Positions 7,918 to 14,811 of a stretch of DNA of 25,431 nt are shown here, piece after piece; the first letter of the stretch is position 1; each line of letters starts with the position of its first letter. This stretch comes from a virus: positions 1 through 25,431 of the IMG/VR virus record IMGVR_UViG_3300010885_012095; one strand, written 5' to 3'. Both the position numbers and the translations under genes were made by a program. The notes below the pieces were generated by a model. It saw only the letters and a list, made by a program, of their open reading frames with translations. It had not been told where the DNA came from and did no database searches.

Positions 7918-8196
7918 CTAATAGGGAAATTTAGGTCTAGGCATGCAGTGAACATCGATGATAATGTCCGACATCATTCCTGAAACCAATCGTTTTGACA
8001 TGATGGGCGCGGCACGCATACCGTTGCTCTCGCAGTCCTGCGTAGCATTGATGACCTCTTGACGGCTCATTTGCTGAACCTTGGCATCAAGCACAAGCTG
8101 GACTGGTGGAACGCTGGTATTGGCATACACATGCCTTGGAGGAGGCGAAGACGCACATCCAGCCAGTAATACTGGTACTAGAAGTAACTTTTTCAT
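7918..8196 (-). CDS. Small outer-membrane-type lipoprotein
   Basis: 92 aa. MKKLLLVPVLLAGC is a type II signal peptide with lipobox LAGC; Cys14 would be lipidated, and Ala at +2 predicts outer-membrane retention. A PPP-containing linker follows, then a polar domain with two more cysteines (about 54 and 85) that could form one disulfide. The SD GAGG sits just upstream. It lies between the SSB gene and small membrane-protein genes. It could be a superinfection-exclusion or cell-surface protein; an Rz1-like spanin role is less likely because no clear Rz partner is embedded nearby. Confidence 0.8.
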   Translation of the reverse strand: MKKLLLVPVLLAGCASSPPPRHVYANTSVPPVQLVLDAKVQQMSRQEVINATQDCESNGMRAAPIMSKRLVSGMMSDIIIDVHCMPRPKFPY

Positions 8197-8203
8197 GGTG
8201 ACC

Positions 8204-8851
8204 TCAAAAAGGGATATCGTCGTCTACACCAACTTCAGGGGATCCTTGATGGGCTTTAGGTGCTTCAGGCGTTTTGCCTTGTAGCTTTTCCCATTCAGGG
8301 GATGAAGTAATCTTTGTCTTTAGGTTATCGCTAAAGGTTTCAAAGATCGCCATGTCAGGCTCTTGCAGGTTAAATAGCTCGTTCTTATTGACGGCTTGTG
8401 GAAGACCGTTTTGCTTGATTATGGAAGGAACTGGAGTCACACCATCCACATTGGCGTAAGTGTTTCCATTCTGACCAGCACGCTCGATAACATTTAGCAT
8501 GCACCAAGCACCCAAGATGTTCTTGAGGTCAAACTTACGCATCTCTTCTTGAGTGAATGCTTTACCACGCCATGATTGCAGATCTAACCGCAAATTAGCC
8601 TTCTCAGACCAACTCAATGTGTAGTTCTTAAAAATAGCAAATGGGCGACCATCCATCATATTGAGGGGCTTACCGTTATCGTCTGTACCATGGATTTCCC
8701 AGCCAAGCATAATCTTGTGAAGGTACTTGACTTGACCCATGTACTCGGACTTTTGCGTCCCTAGATCTACGATCCGGTAACACCGTCCAAGGTGCATTCC
8801 AGAAGGGCAACGCTCGAAATTGCCACCCTTATCTTCTACGATAAAACTCAT
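8204..8851 (-). CDS. ssb: Phage single-stranded-DNA-binding protein
   Basis: 215 aa, first gene of the minus-strand operon, with AAGGAG upstream. The N-terminal two-thirds is a beta-rich region (CPSGMHLGRCYRIVDLGTQ, then GWEIHGTD and AIFKNYTLSW strands) of the phage SSB-like type with a CPxGxHxxRCYRIxDLGTQ start. The C terminus is a flexible Pro/Ala/Glu-rich linker ending VDDDIPF, the acidic-aromatic tail typical of SSBs that recruits partner proteins. Clustering with a PD-(D/E)XK exonuclease supports a replication-recombination role. It is not close to the bacterial OB-fold SSB in sequence, so the call rests on the tail, the start motif and context. Confidence 0.75.
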   Translation of the reverse strand: MSFIVEDKGGNFERCPSGMHLGRCYRIVDLGTQKSEYMGQVKYLHKIMLGWEIHGTDDNGKPLNMMDGRPFAIFKNYTLSWSEKANLRLDLQSWRGKAFTQEEMRKFDLKNILGAWCMLNVIERAGQNGNTYANVDGVTPVPSIIKQNGLPQAVNKNELFNLQEPDMAIFETFSDNLKTKITSSPEWEKLQGKTPEAPKAHQGSPEVGVDDDIPF

Positions 8852-8970
8852 GTGATTCTCCTTATAAACTGTCTACTGCGACACTAACCCAGCAACATTG
8901 CTGTAAAAGAACTATAGCACAAATCTAATTCTGTGTTAGACTATTTTCATAAATTCAAGAAAGGAGTCCT
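8852..8970. promoter_or_regulatory. Divergent control region between SSB operon and Cro-like gene
   Basis: A plus promoter has TAGCAC (8915-8920), a 16-nt spacer and TAGACT (8937-8942). An imperfect palindrome CTAATTCTGTGTTAG (8925-8939) overlaps its -10. A minus promoter has -10 TATAGT (8916-8911), predicted start at 8904 and a leader hairpin CAGCA-N4-TGCTG (8890-8903). The palindrome therefore lies at the spacer/-35 side of the minus promoter and over the plus -10, so one bound protein could affect both directions. Confidence 0.65.
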
Positions 8971-9171
8971 ATGAACCTAAAGCAATATTTCAAAGATGAG
9001 CCCTACGGAGCGAAGAAAGAAATGGCAGAACACTTAGGCATCACCCCGACATGGTTGGGTCTGTTGCTAAGAAAAAGCCGTCGTCCTTCCCCCGAATTGG
9101 CAAAGAAGATTGAGAAGGCGACTCAGGGTCTTGTCCCTGCAAAAGAACTACGCCCCGACCTGTTTGATTAA
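8971..9171 (+). CDS. Small Cro-like helix-turn-helix regulator
   Basis: 66 aa, preceded by AAAGGAG. The segment about 14-42 (AKKEMAEHLGITPTWLGLLL) is a helix-turn-helix of the Cro/YdaS type: a short helix, a turn at LGI, and a recognition helix. The remainder (RPSPELAKKIEKATQGLV) is the usual fourth-helix pattern. It is the first plus-strand gene after a palindromic element that overlaps its own promoter, so autoregulation and control of the divergent SSB operon are likely. The same element recurs before other genes of the window, making this protein the best candidate for a regional repressor. Binding itself is not demonstrated. Confidence 0.8.
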   Translation: MNLKQYFKDEPYGAKKEMAEHLGITPTWLGLLLRKSRRPSPELAKKIEKATQGLVPAKELRPDLFD

Positions 9172-9193
9172 CACACTGCAACTGGAGATTTAA

Positions 9194-9988
9194 ATGAAAA
9201 AAGTGAAGATAGATGCCATCCGAATTGATGGTGGAACTCAATGCCGATTAGTAATCGACCAACCAACGGTCTACAGCTACTTGGAAGCCATGAAGGAAGG
9301 CGATGTGTTCCCATTGATGGAGACGGTATTTGATGGTTCAACACACTGGCTTACAGATGGATTCCATCGCTACCACGCCTACAAATTACTTGGCATCAAA
9401 GAAATTGAAATCACCTACAAACCCGGTACCCTGCAAGACGCGCAGGTAGAGGCTCTCAAGGCAAACAGCAAGCATGGCAAACCGCTGACTAATGAAGATA
9501 AGCGCAACAAGGTTGAGATGGCTTTGACTATCGAGGGCTTTGAAAAAAAAACGAACTACGAAATTGCCAAGATCTGCCAAGTGTCACAACCATTTGTCGC
9601 GTCTGTTCGTGATCCAAAGGTCAAGAAAAAGCAGGCTGAAGACAAGCTCAAGCACGCCAAAAAGAAAGTTGAAGAGTCGCAAAATACTAATCCGATTAGT
9701 AGCGAAAAAACTACAACACCTAGGGAAAATCCCTACGCTGGTGTGGCACCTGACGATGACGAAATCAAAGCAACCGAGCTTGCATTAGTAGCGGATCAAG
9801 AGGCTATGTATAAGCTCTTGGAAGCTGATGATGCTTTGGCTACCGCTCATGGTGAGATCAAACGACTCAATCATTTAAATGCCCAGTTAGAGGTAAGACT
9901 GCATGGGCTGATGAACGAGAAGAATGAAGCAGTCAAGATGGTCAAACAACTTCAAAAAGAAAACGAAAAGCTGAAGGCTAAAAAATGA
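9194..9988 (+). CDS. ParB-like nuclease/HTH protein with coiled-coil tail
   Basis: 264 aa. The N-terminal part (about 1-75) is a ParB/sulfiredoxin-type domain: QCRLVID, VFDGSTHWLTDGFHRYHAYKLLG, with the DGFHR loop (55-59) at the position of the ParB GxRR phosphate-binding motif. Residues about 119-139 (TNYEIAKICQVSQPFVASVR) form a ParB-type HTH. A Lys-rich and then low-complexity linker leads to a long coiled coil (about 205-264). The gene contains one of three copies of a 17-bp palindrome (9685-9701), making this the prime candidate for its binder. It follows the Cro-like gene and overlaps the helicase gene by ATGA. No ParA partner is seen, so a role in replication, packaging or transcription is as likely as partition. 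Confidence 0.8.
   Translation: MKKVKIDAIRIDGGTQCRLVIDQPTVYSYLEAMKEGDVFPLMETVFDGSTHWLTDGFHRYHAYKLLGIKEIEITYKPGTLQDAQVEALKANSKHGKPLTNEDKRNKVEMALTIEGFEKKTNYEIAKICQVSQPFVASVRDPKVKKKQAEDKLKHAKKKVEESQNTNPISSEKTTTPRENPYAGVAPDDDEIKATELALVADQEAMYKLLEADDALATAHGEIKRLNHLNAQLEVRLHGLMNEKNEAVKMVKQLQKENEKLKAKK
9685..9701. repeat. Palindromic 17-bp site, copy 1 (inside ParB-like gene)
   Basis: TACTAATCCGATTAGTA: two perfect 8-bp arms around a central C. It encodes TNPISS in the linker of the ParB-like protein. The same site recurs at 18116-18132 and 20978-20994. Confidence 0.85.
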
Positions 9989-11514
9989 CAACAAACCTAG
10001 TGCCAAGTGAGCGCGATGATGGAACCAAATTTCCCGAACCTAGACCCTTCCAAGTAGATGCCCATGAACAACTACGCCAAGGGTTTAGAGAAGGGCATAA
10101 AAACCAGTTAATCATGGCTCCTACAGGGGCAGGTAAAACCTACCTTGGATTAAGAATTTGTAATGAAGCGATCCAGCGCGGTAAGAAGGCTGTGTTCCTG
10201 TGCGACCGTACAACCCTGATCAACCAGACATCTACGGTAGCTGACCGTTACGGTATGCATAGTCATGGAATCATTCAGGCTAAACACTGGAGACGCAGAC
10301 CTGACGAGTTCTTTCAGATTGCTAGTGTCCAGACAATTGCAAAGCGTGAGTTTTGGCCCCAGATGGATGTGCTGGTGGTAGACGAAGCACACACGACTTA
10401 CAAGGCATGGACTAAGTTTGCAAAAGAAACAAACGCAACGGTAATCGGTCTATCTGCTACCCCATTTACTCAGGGGCTGGGAAAGATATTCACAAACCTC
10501 GTAAACGCCACCACAATGCACGATCTCACCCAAGATGGTGTATTGGTACCCATGAGGATCTTCTCGTGCTCTAAGCCCGATATGGAGGGCGCGGAGACGC
10601 GTGGTGGTGAGTGGACAGATAAGGCGGCGGAAGAGCGCGAATTGAAGATTGTTGGCGATGTTGTATCCGACTGGCAAAATTTTGGTGACAACCGCAAAAC
10701 GATTGTGTTCGGGGCGACTATCAAGCATTGCGAAGAGTTGTGCAGGTCATTCATATCGTCAGGAGTCATGGCGGCGGTCTTCACCTCTGAGACAAACGAC
10801 AAAGAGCGTGAGAACCTGCTCAAGGAATACCGCAAACCTGACAGCCATCTGAAGGTACTAATCTCTGTAGAAGCTTTGGCAAAGGGTTTTGATGTACCTG
10901 ATGTCGGATGTATCTGCGATGCACGCCCATTGCGTAAGTCATTATCCACCGCAATTCAGATGTGGGGGCGCGGTCTGCGGAGCTCACCAGAGACAGGCAA
11001 GAAGGATTGCCACCTGCTGGACTTTTCAGGCAACATCATTCGTTTCTTTGAAGACTTCAATGACATCTACTTCAATGGTCTTGAGAAGCTCGATGATGGT
11101 GACAAACTGGATAAGAAGATCCGTACCAAGGAAGACTTTGAACCGACTGGTTGCCCACGCTGTCACTTCACTCCATTCCATAAGCGTTGCATGGCATGTG
11201 GTTACGAAAAGATTAGCAAGCAGATCAGCGAAGCACAGCCGGGTCACATGAAGGAAATCTTTATTGGCGAAGGTAAGAACAAAAAGAAATTGGCAAACAA
11301 TGCCGAGCATTTATGGCACCAGATCTGCACCTATGCAAGGATTCACAGCAAGCCAGACACCCAGTCAGGAAGAGCATGGCATTTGTTTAAGCAGATCACT
11401 GGGCAAGAAACTCGCTGGTTGTTTAGTCAGTCACCCAATGTAGAAATTTCCAACAATGTGATTAACAAAATACGCCAGATGAACATTGCATACAAGAAAG
11501 GGACAGGAAGATGA
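9985..11514 (+). CDS. SF2 DEAH-box DNA helicase with zinc finger
   Basis: 509 aa. Motifs in order: Walker A GAGKT (48-52) in APTGAGKT, DEAH box (133-136), SAT (157-159), the domain-2 segment TIVFGATIKHCEEL, and motif VI QMWGRGLRS with Arg329 and Arg332. A four-cysteine finger CPRC...CMAC (390-405) follows, then a basic C-terminal domain. The layout fits the phage superfamily 2 ATP-dependent helicases related to type III restriction/UvrB-like enzymes, used in replication or recombination. It starts at an ATGA overlap with the ParB-like gene, so the two products may be made together. No replicative DnaB helicase appears in the window, so this may be the main replication helicase or a recombination helicase. 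Confidence 0.9.
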   Translation: MTTNLVPSERDDGTKFPEPRPFQVDAHEQLRQGFREGHKNQLIMAPTGAGKTYLGLRICNEAIQRGKKAVFLCDRTTLINQTSTVADRYGMHSHGIIQAKHWRRRPDEFFQIASVQTIAKREFWPQMDVLVVDEAHTTYKAWTKFAKETNATVIGLSATPFTQGLGKIFTNLVNATTMHDLTQDGVLVPMRIFSCSKPDMEGAETRGGEWTDKAAEERELKIVGDVVSDWQNFGDNRKTIVFGATIKHCEELCRSFISSGVMAAVFTSETNDKERENLLKEYRKPDSHLKVLISVEALAKGFDVPDVGCICDARPLRKSLSTAIQMWGRGLRSSPETGKKDCHLLDFSGNIIRFFEDFNDIYFNGLEKLDDGDKLDKKIRTKEDFEPTGCPRCHFTPFHKRCMACGYEKISKQISEAQPGHMKEIFIGEGKNKKKLANNAEHLWHQICTYARIHSKPDTQSGRAWHLFKQITGQETRWLFSQSPNVEISNNVINKIRQMNIAYKKGTGR

Positions 11515-11633
11515 TTGAAGCTTTTTTAACCATATTCACATGGTTTTTTTTCATATCAGGTGTAGTTGCTTGGTCTTTATTTATTGCAGGTCTATTGATG
11601 TTTTTAGCGTTAAATCCTAACGGGAGAAAATGA
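11511..11633 (+). CDS. 40-aa two-span membrane protein
   Basis: Starts at an ATGA overlap with the helicase stop and overlaps the next gene at TGATG. The sequence MIEAFLTIFTWFFFISGVVAW...AGLLMFLALNPNGRK is almost wholly hydrophobic, with one or two membrane spans and a basic C-terminal tail. Its position in a chain of coupled genes supports translation. Function unknown. Confidence 0.6.
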   Translation: MIEAFLTIFTWFFFISGVVAWSLFIAGLLMFLALNPNGRK

Positions 11634-11884
11634 TGGAAAAGAAAGAATTAAGCCCATTGGCTAAACAATTGTTGAGTGGTGCTGGCGCGGTAGAAATGTT
11701 TACTCAGAGCGAGTTTGATGATGCACTGGCGGTTGCTAAGGCAGAGATCATGATGGTTGCCATTGAGACTACTAAGCAGGCATTGCACATCGAGCGTCAA
11801 GCTTGTGCTGATATGGCTGAAGAAGCTGGTCATAAAGAGTTGGCTGAAGCCATTCGCGACCGTATACCAAGTCAGAGGCAGTAA
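11633..11884 (+). CDS. Small helical protein of unknown function
   Basis: 83 aa from the ATG at 11633 (TGATG overlap); the ATG one codon earlier at 11630 is equally usable. GGGAG lies just upstream. Helical and acidic, with SEFDDALAVAKAEIMMVAIETTKQALHIERQACADMAEEAG, a pattern common in phage small proteins that sit near primase/helicase genes. No catalytic motif. It overlaps the next gene by TAATG. Confidence 0.75.
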   Translation: MEKKELSPLAKQLLSGAGAVEMFTQSEFDDALAVAKAEIMMVAIETTKQALHIERQACADMAEEAGHKELAEAIRDRIPSQRQ

Positions 11885-12060
11885 TGACACAAGATGAAGC
11901 AATCGAATTTGAGCGACTTAAAACCGCAAGGGATTCTTTATTGTTAACCGTAGCTAAGTTGCGTGGAGAAATTGATACCTTGTTACCCTACAAGGAAAAA
12001 ATTGAAGCAATGGAACGCGCATACGATGCTCATTTAAAAAAATCAATGGGGCAACTATGA
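11884..12060 (+). CDS. 58-aa coiled-coil protein
   Basis: MTQDEAIEFERLKTARDSLL... is charged and helical throughout, probably a short coiled coil. It starts at a TAATG overlap with the preceding stop and ends overlapping the primase start by ATGA, so coupled translation is likely. Unknown function; its place directly before the primase suggests a replication accessory role. Confidence 0.7.
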   Translation: MTQDEAIEFERLKTARDSLLLTVAKLRGEIDTLLPYKEKIEAMERAYDAHLKKSMGQL

Positions 12061-12914
12061 GTTTTTTAATCTTTGCACATCAGCATGGTGTTCTTATTGA
12101 TCACCATAAGTTGTTTGCTTCAGATCGCATTAAGCGGTGTGGCACCGTCCTTAAGCCTAAGTCCGACAATGGAGCTTACTTCTGGGATGGTGAGCGTGGC
12201 TGGGTAATGGATTGGTCTGGTGATGCCAAAGTGATTTGGTACAACGATCCACATGCCAAGCCATGGACTGACCAAGAGAAAAAAGAATTTGCCAAGAAGC
12301 GTCAAGCGCAGGCAACAAATCAGCAGTTGGCTTATGAGCGTGTAGCCCAGCAAGCAGAGATGGTTCTTAAGTCAGCCAGTATCAGCATTCATCCTTATCT
12401 TCAGTACAAAGGCTTTACTGACGAGCAAGGCATGGTCTTGAATGAGAAGTTGCTGATCCCGATGCGTAATGTCAGCACGAATAAATTGCAGGGTTACCAG
12501 CAAATTTATTACGACATGGATGCACGCAAGTACGAGAAAAAAATGTTGACTGGCATGCGTGCGAAAAACGCGGTCTTTCACATCGGTAATCGTATGGCTG
12601 ATGACACTTGGTTGGTAGAGGGTTACGCCACTGGTTTAAGCGTCTACCACGCCCTGCGTAGCTGTGGGATGAATGCGTCGGTGGTCGTATGCTTTAGTGC
12701 AGGCAATATGGTCGCGGTAGCCAGCCAGATACCGGGTCGTGTCTTCGTGTTTGCAGATAACGATGAGAGCGGTACGGGCGCGAAGTCAGCAGAAGCCACA
12801 GAACGCCCTTGGACGATGCCTGAGCAAGTTGGCTATGACGCTAACGACCTACATCAGAAATGCGGTCTATTCGCTGTTGTATCGAAGCTAATGGGGGTCT
12901 TGACACCTGCATAG
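12057..12914 (+). CDS. Toprim-domain DNA primase
   Basis: 285 aa. The first about 65 residues (HHKLFASDRIKRCGTV, WDGERGWVMDWSGDAKVIWY) resemble the N-terminal part of phage primase/helicase proteins, though I see no zinc-finger cysteines. The Toprim core is clear: TWLVEGYATGLSVYHAL with catalytic Glu188, a central GMNASVVVCFSAGNM strand, and VFVFADNDESGTG with Asp234 and Asp236. The DANDLHQK end is typical of this class. It lacks a helicase domain; the separate SF2 helicase upstream may supply that. Last gene of the early plus-strand chain, overlapping its neighbour by ATGA. A promoter-like element begins inside its last codons. Confidence 0.85.
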   Translation: MSFLIFAHQHGVLIDHHKLFASDRIKRCGTVLKPKSDNGAYFWDGERGWVMDWSGDAKVIWYNDPHAKPWTDQEKKEFAKKRQAQATNQQLAYERVAQQAEMVLKSASISIHPYLQYKGFTDEQGMVLNEKLLIPMRNVSTNKLQGYQQIYYDMDARKYEKKMLTGMRAKNAVFHIGNRMADDTWLVEGYATGLSVYHALRSCGMNASVVVCFSAGNMVAVASQIPGRVFVFADNDESGTGAKSAEATERPWTMPEQVGYDANDLHQKCGLFAVVSKLMGVLTPA

Positions 12915-12930
12915 GGTTTAGATGTAGAAT
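12900..12930 (+). promoter_or_regulatory. sigma70-like promoter at the 3' end of the primase gene
   Basis: A consensus -35 TTGACA (12900-12905) is followed after 19 bases by TAGAAT (12925-12930) preceded directly by TG. The spacer is long, so either a weak promoter or an offset -10 such as TGTAGA (17-base spacer) may be used. It would drive the structured RNA just downstream. Confidence 0.5.
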
Positions 12931-12931
12931 A

Positions 12932-13060
12932 CGCACAACTAGGTGTGGAAACCAAGTTGGTAAGAAAACCGTTAGATCAGGCTCCGACCCCGAATGGGGT
13001 AGCGTCCCTCCCACAAGGAGCGATGTTTTTCCACCGGGGTCTGTTCTAACGGTTTTTTTA
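12932..13060 (+). ncRNA. Putative structured small RNA with its own terminator
   Basis: A region with no convincing gene. It begins with a hairpin CAACTAGGT/ACCAAGTTG (12936-12959, one A-A mismatch, loop GTGGAA). A 12-bp stem AAAACCGTTAGA / TCTAACGGTTTT (12965-12976 with 13045-13056) then encloses a 68-nt structured domain. Inside it CCCC-GAAT-GGGG and CTCC-CACAA-GGAG hairpins can form, with GCTCC/GGAGC and GACCCC/GGGGTC as alternative pairings. The closing stem runs into a T-tract (13053-13059), so it also acts as terminator. It matches no riboswitch or ribozyme that I can name. Confidence 0.6.
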
Positions 13061-13070
13061 TTTTTATTCC

Positions 13071-13270
13071 CGTCGTGATGGTCGCTCACCTACAGTAGCG
13101 TCACGAGGAAATCCTTACTATGGGAAAGATGCTGAGATAGGGAAAGAGGTGGCGAAGCTAGTGCCTCTGCATCGAACGACTCGCGAGACAAGCAGGCTCC
13201 GAATAGCATACTTGTAAAGGCTCATCCCCTCTTCTGGGGAGGGCTAAGACTGCCCACCAAACAGCATCAA
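13071..13270 (+). other. Second structured non-coding stretch
   Basis: No convincing reading frame. Paired elements seen by eye: TCGTGA (13073-13078) with TCACGA (13101-13106), enclosing CGCT/AGCG (13083-13086, 13097-13100), and a C-rich/G-rich hairpin TCCCC...GGGGA (13225-13240). It contains GAGGAAATCC and the decamer CAGGCTCCGA, the latter shared with the preceding small RNA. It may be a second RNA, a long leader of the oxygenase gene or a binding region. The upstream T-tract argues that it is not simply part of the first RNA. Confidence 0.35.
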
Positions 13271-13279
13271 TAATTTTCT

Positions 13280-13325
13280 TAAGTAAACAATAATTTCAAG
13301 TTATACTCTTAATTAACTTTAATTA
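13280..13325 (+). promoter_or_regulatory. Promoter module copy (before 2OG oxygenase)
   Basis: A weak -35 TAAGTA (13280-13285), 16-nt spacer, and -10 TATACT (13302-13307). The operator-like box ATAATTTCAAGTTAT (13290-13304) overlaps the -10, and an AT-only hairpin TAATTA-ACTT-TAATTA lies at 13310-13325 before AGGAGAG. Confidence 0.55.
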
Positions 13326-13335
13326 GGAGAGATTA

Positions 13336-13974
13336 ATGGATCAATTGGAAGAGTTTCACTACTTCACAAGCCCTGTATACGCAGTGAAGAAACCAGAATT
13401 TTTAGAACCAATCCGTAAAGTTTCAAAAAAATATTTGGATAAGTCCAAAGCTTGTAAGAAGAACAAGACTCCAATGACTGTGATGACACAGAACTTTTCC
13501 AATGATGAAGAAGCTTCAGCGTTTGCACAGTATGTATCCCAAACCGCATGGAACATCCTAGATTCACAGGGATACAATGTTGACCAAGCAGTGACCTATT
13601 TCACAGAAATGTGGACACAAGAACACAATTTCCATTCCAGCATCGATCAACATATCCATGGATCTGGAGCTCAAGTAAGCGCGTTTTATTTTTTAGAAGT
13701 ACCTGAGAAGTCATGCAAGATGGTGATCTACGATCCGCGCCCAGCCAAGGTGATTATTGGCTTACCCGAAAAGGAACATGGCAAGGTAACCCAGTCAGCA
13801 AATACTGTGGTGTTCACTCCTGAAGCTGGAACCATCATCTTTACCCCAGCATGGTTACCGCATTCATTTACACGCAATCTCAACAAGACTAAGCCAGTGC
13901 ATTTTGTGCATATGAATTTGTCAATCGCGCCAGCACCAGAACCACAGCCTGATCCCAATGTGGAGGTGATATGA
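13336..13974 (+). CDS. 2OG-Fe(II) dioxygenase-like protein
   Basis: 212 aa, with AGGAGAG 8 bases upstream. The double-stranded beta-helix signature of the phage 2OG-FeII_Oxy_5-type family is visible: MWTQEHNFHSSIDQHIHGSG (His106 and His108 region), SAFYFLEVP, YDPRPAK (132-138), then PEAGTIIFTPAWLPHSFTRN with the distal iron ligand His176 and the 2OG-binding Arg180. Such enzymes hydroxylate or oxidise a protein, nucleotide or small molecule; substrate cannot be told from sequence. The C terminus is Pro-rich. It overlaps the next gene by ATGA and is the first gene after the structured RNA region, with its own promoter module. Confidence 0.8.
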   Translation: MDQLEEFHYFTSPVYAVKKPEFLEPIRKVSKKYLDKSKACKKNKTPMTVMTQNFSNDEEASAFAQYVSQTAWNILDSQGYNVDQAVTYFTEMWTQEHNFHSSIDQHIHGSGAQVSAFYFLEVPEKSCKMVIYDPRPAKVIIGLPEKEHGKVTQSANTVVFTPEAGTIIFTPAWLPHSFTRNLNKTKPVHFVHMNLSIAPAPEPQPDPNVEVI

Positions 13975-14198
13975 AATTCAGAGTTCGTTACAACAAGAAT
14001 GCAGGTCAACCCAATCGCGGTACTGTAGATCACAAGTGGCGTGTGTTTGATGAGAATGGCAAAGAATACCTTTGCAAGAATGTCATCCTTCGCAAAGATG
14101 CATGGACAGAAATAGATCCCAATGGAGTTGATTGGAACTTCTGTTGCATTGGAGAATTAGACATCGTCAGAGAAACATCAACGATTGCAATTATCTAA
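13971..14198 (+). CDS. Small conserved-type phage protein of unknown function
   Basis: 75 aa, ATGA overlap with the oxygenase gene and probably translated with it. The pattern KFRVRYNKNAGQPNRGTVDH, WRVFDENGKEYLCKNV, RETSTIAII is all-beta in look and occurs in small proteins beside phage replication genes. Three cysteines but no clear metal site. Its 3' end contains the -35, operator and part of the -10 of the next promoter module. Confidence 0.75.
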   Translation: MKFRVRYNKNAGQPNRGTVDHKWRVFDENGKEYLCKNVILRKDAWTEIDPNGVDWNFCCIGELDIVRETSTIAII

Positions 14199-14232
14199 TT
14201 TCATGTTAGACTGTTGATACCACATGTTGTGG
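14185..14232 (+). promoter_or_regulatory. Promoter, operator palindrome and leader hairpin module
   Basis: TTGCAA (14185-14190), 16-nt spacer, TAGACT (14207-14212). The palindrome CTAATTTCATGTTAG (14195-14209, one mismatch) overlaps the -10. The start is predicted at A14219, followed at once by hairpin CCACA-TGT-TGTGG (14220-14232) and then GTTAACAGGGACAG before the ATG at 14249. Confidence 0.7.
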
Positions 14233-14248
14233 GTTAACAGGGACAGAA

Positions 14249-14542
14249 ATGAAAATACTTACAGAAGAGGAATTAGAGATTGCAATCCTCAAGCATTCAA
14301 GAAGGCGTAAGACCTTTGAAGAGGAAGGACTGTCTGAGAACGAAGCATTCGACTTAGCAGATAAGTTGTTTGAGCGTGATCAAGATGGTTATGACGATAG
14401 ACGACTTTGCTTTGAATGTAAGAAGTACAACATTCAAAACAAAACTTGTCCAAAGATAGTTGATAGAAAAGGTGTAGCACAACAACCACTGCGATTCATA
14501 CTGCAACGGTGTGAATGGTTTGAACTGAAAGGAAAAAAATGA
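14249..14542 (+). CDS. Small zinc-binding protein
   Basis: 97 aa. The N-terminal half is helical and highly charged (TEEELEIAILKHSRRRK, NEAFDLADKLFERD). The C-terminal half has CFEC (54-57), CPK (Cys67) and RCEWF (Cys88), a four-cysteine pattern likely to hold zinc. This layout is common in small phage proteins in replication regions. Could aid DNA or protein binding. Followed by an ATGA overlap. Confidence 0.75.
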   Translation: MKILTEEELEIAILKHSRRRKTFEEEGLSENEAFDLADKLFERDQDGYDDRRLCFECKKYNIQNKTCPKIVDRKGVAQQPLRFILQRCEWFELKGKK

Positions 14543-14811
14543 TATCTGATGATTTTGCTTATTGGCTTTCAATCCACGGTAAGCCAGCAATACTTCCCAG
14601 CCAATCAATGTCAATTGCCAACATCATGAACAGGGCATCAGAAGCCGACTTGATTAGCGTGATGTACTACGGTAATGACGAGTTGGCAATCAAAGCTCTC
14701 AAAGAACTCAAGCATCGTTTTGAAGACGAGTTAAATGCTTTGGAAGAGATGAACCAACACCAAGCAAGAAACAACGAAGCGGAGATGCAAAATGCGAATG
14801 ATTGGGATTGA
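14539..14811 (+). CDS. Small helical phage protein
   Basis: 90 aa, ATGA overlap with the previous gene. FAYWLSIHGKPAILPSQSMS is followed by a helical, acidic second half (ELKHRFEDELNALEEMNQHQ) likely to form a coiled coil. It overlaps the resolvase start by 20 bases. Unknown function. Confidence 0.7.
   Translation: MISDDFAYWLSIHGKPAILPSQSMSIANIMNRASEADLISVMYYGNDELAIKALKELKHRFEDELNALEEMNQHQARNNEAEMQNANDWD

Noticed and set aside
10450-10949. Minus-strand frames inside the helicase gene
   Set aside because: Shadow frames opposite a protein with all SF2 motifs intact.
12841-13089. Two frames over the structured RNA region (one per strand)
   Set aside because: They overlap the primase end and the terminator stem, have no ribosome site and show no protein-like composition.
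13129-13150. TPP-riboswitch-like GATGCTGAGATAG
   Set aside because: The matching second half of the thi-box is absent and no thiamine gene is nearby.
13101-13270. Possible RNase P RNA (GAGGAAATCC near the start, ACAG near the end)
   Set aside because: Only short matches; the universally conserved P4 pairing and specificity domain could not be made.
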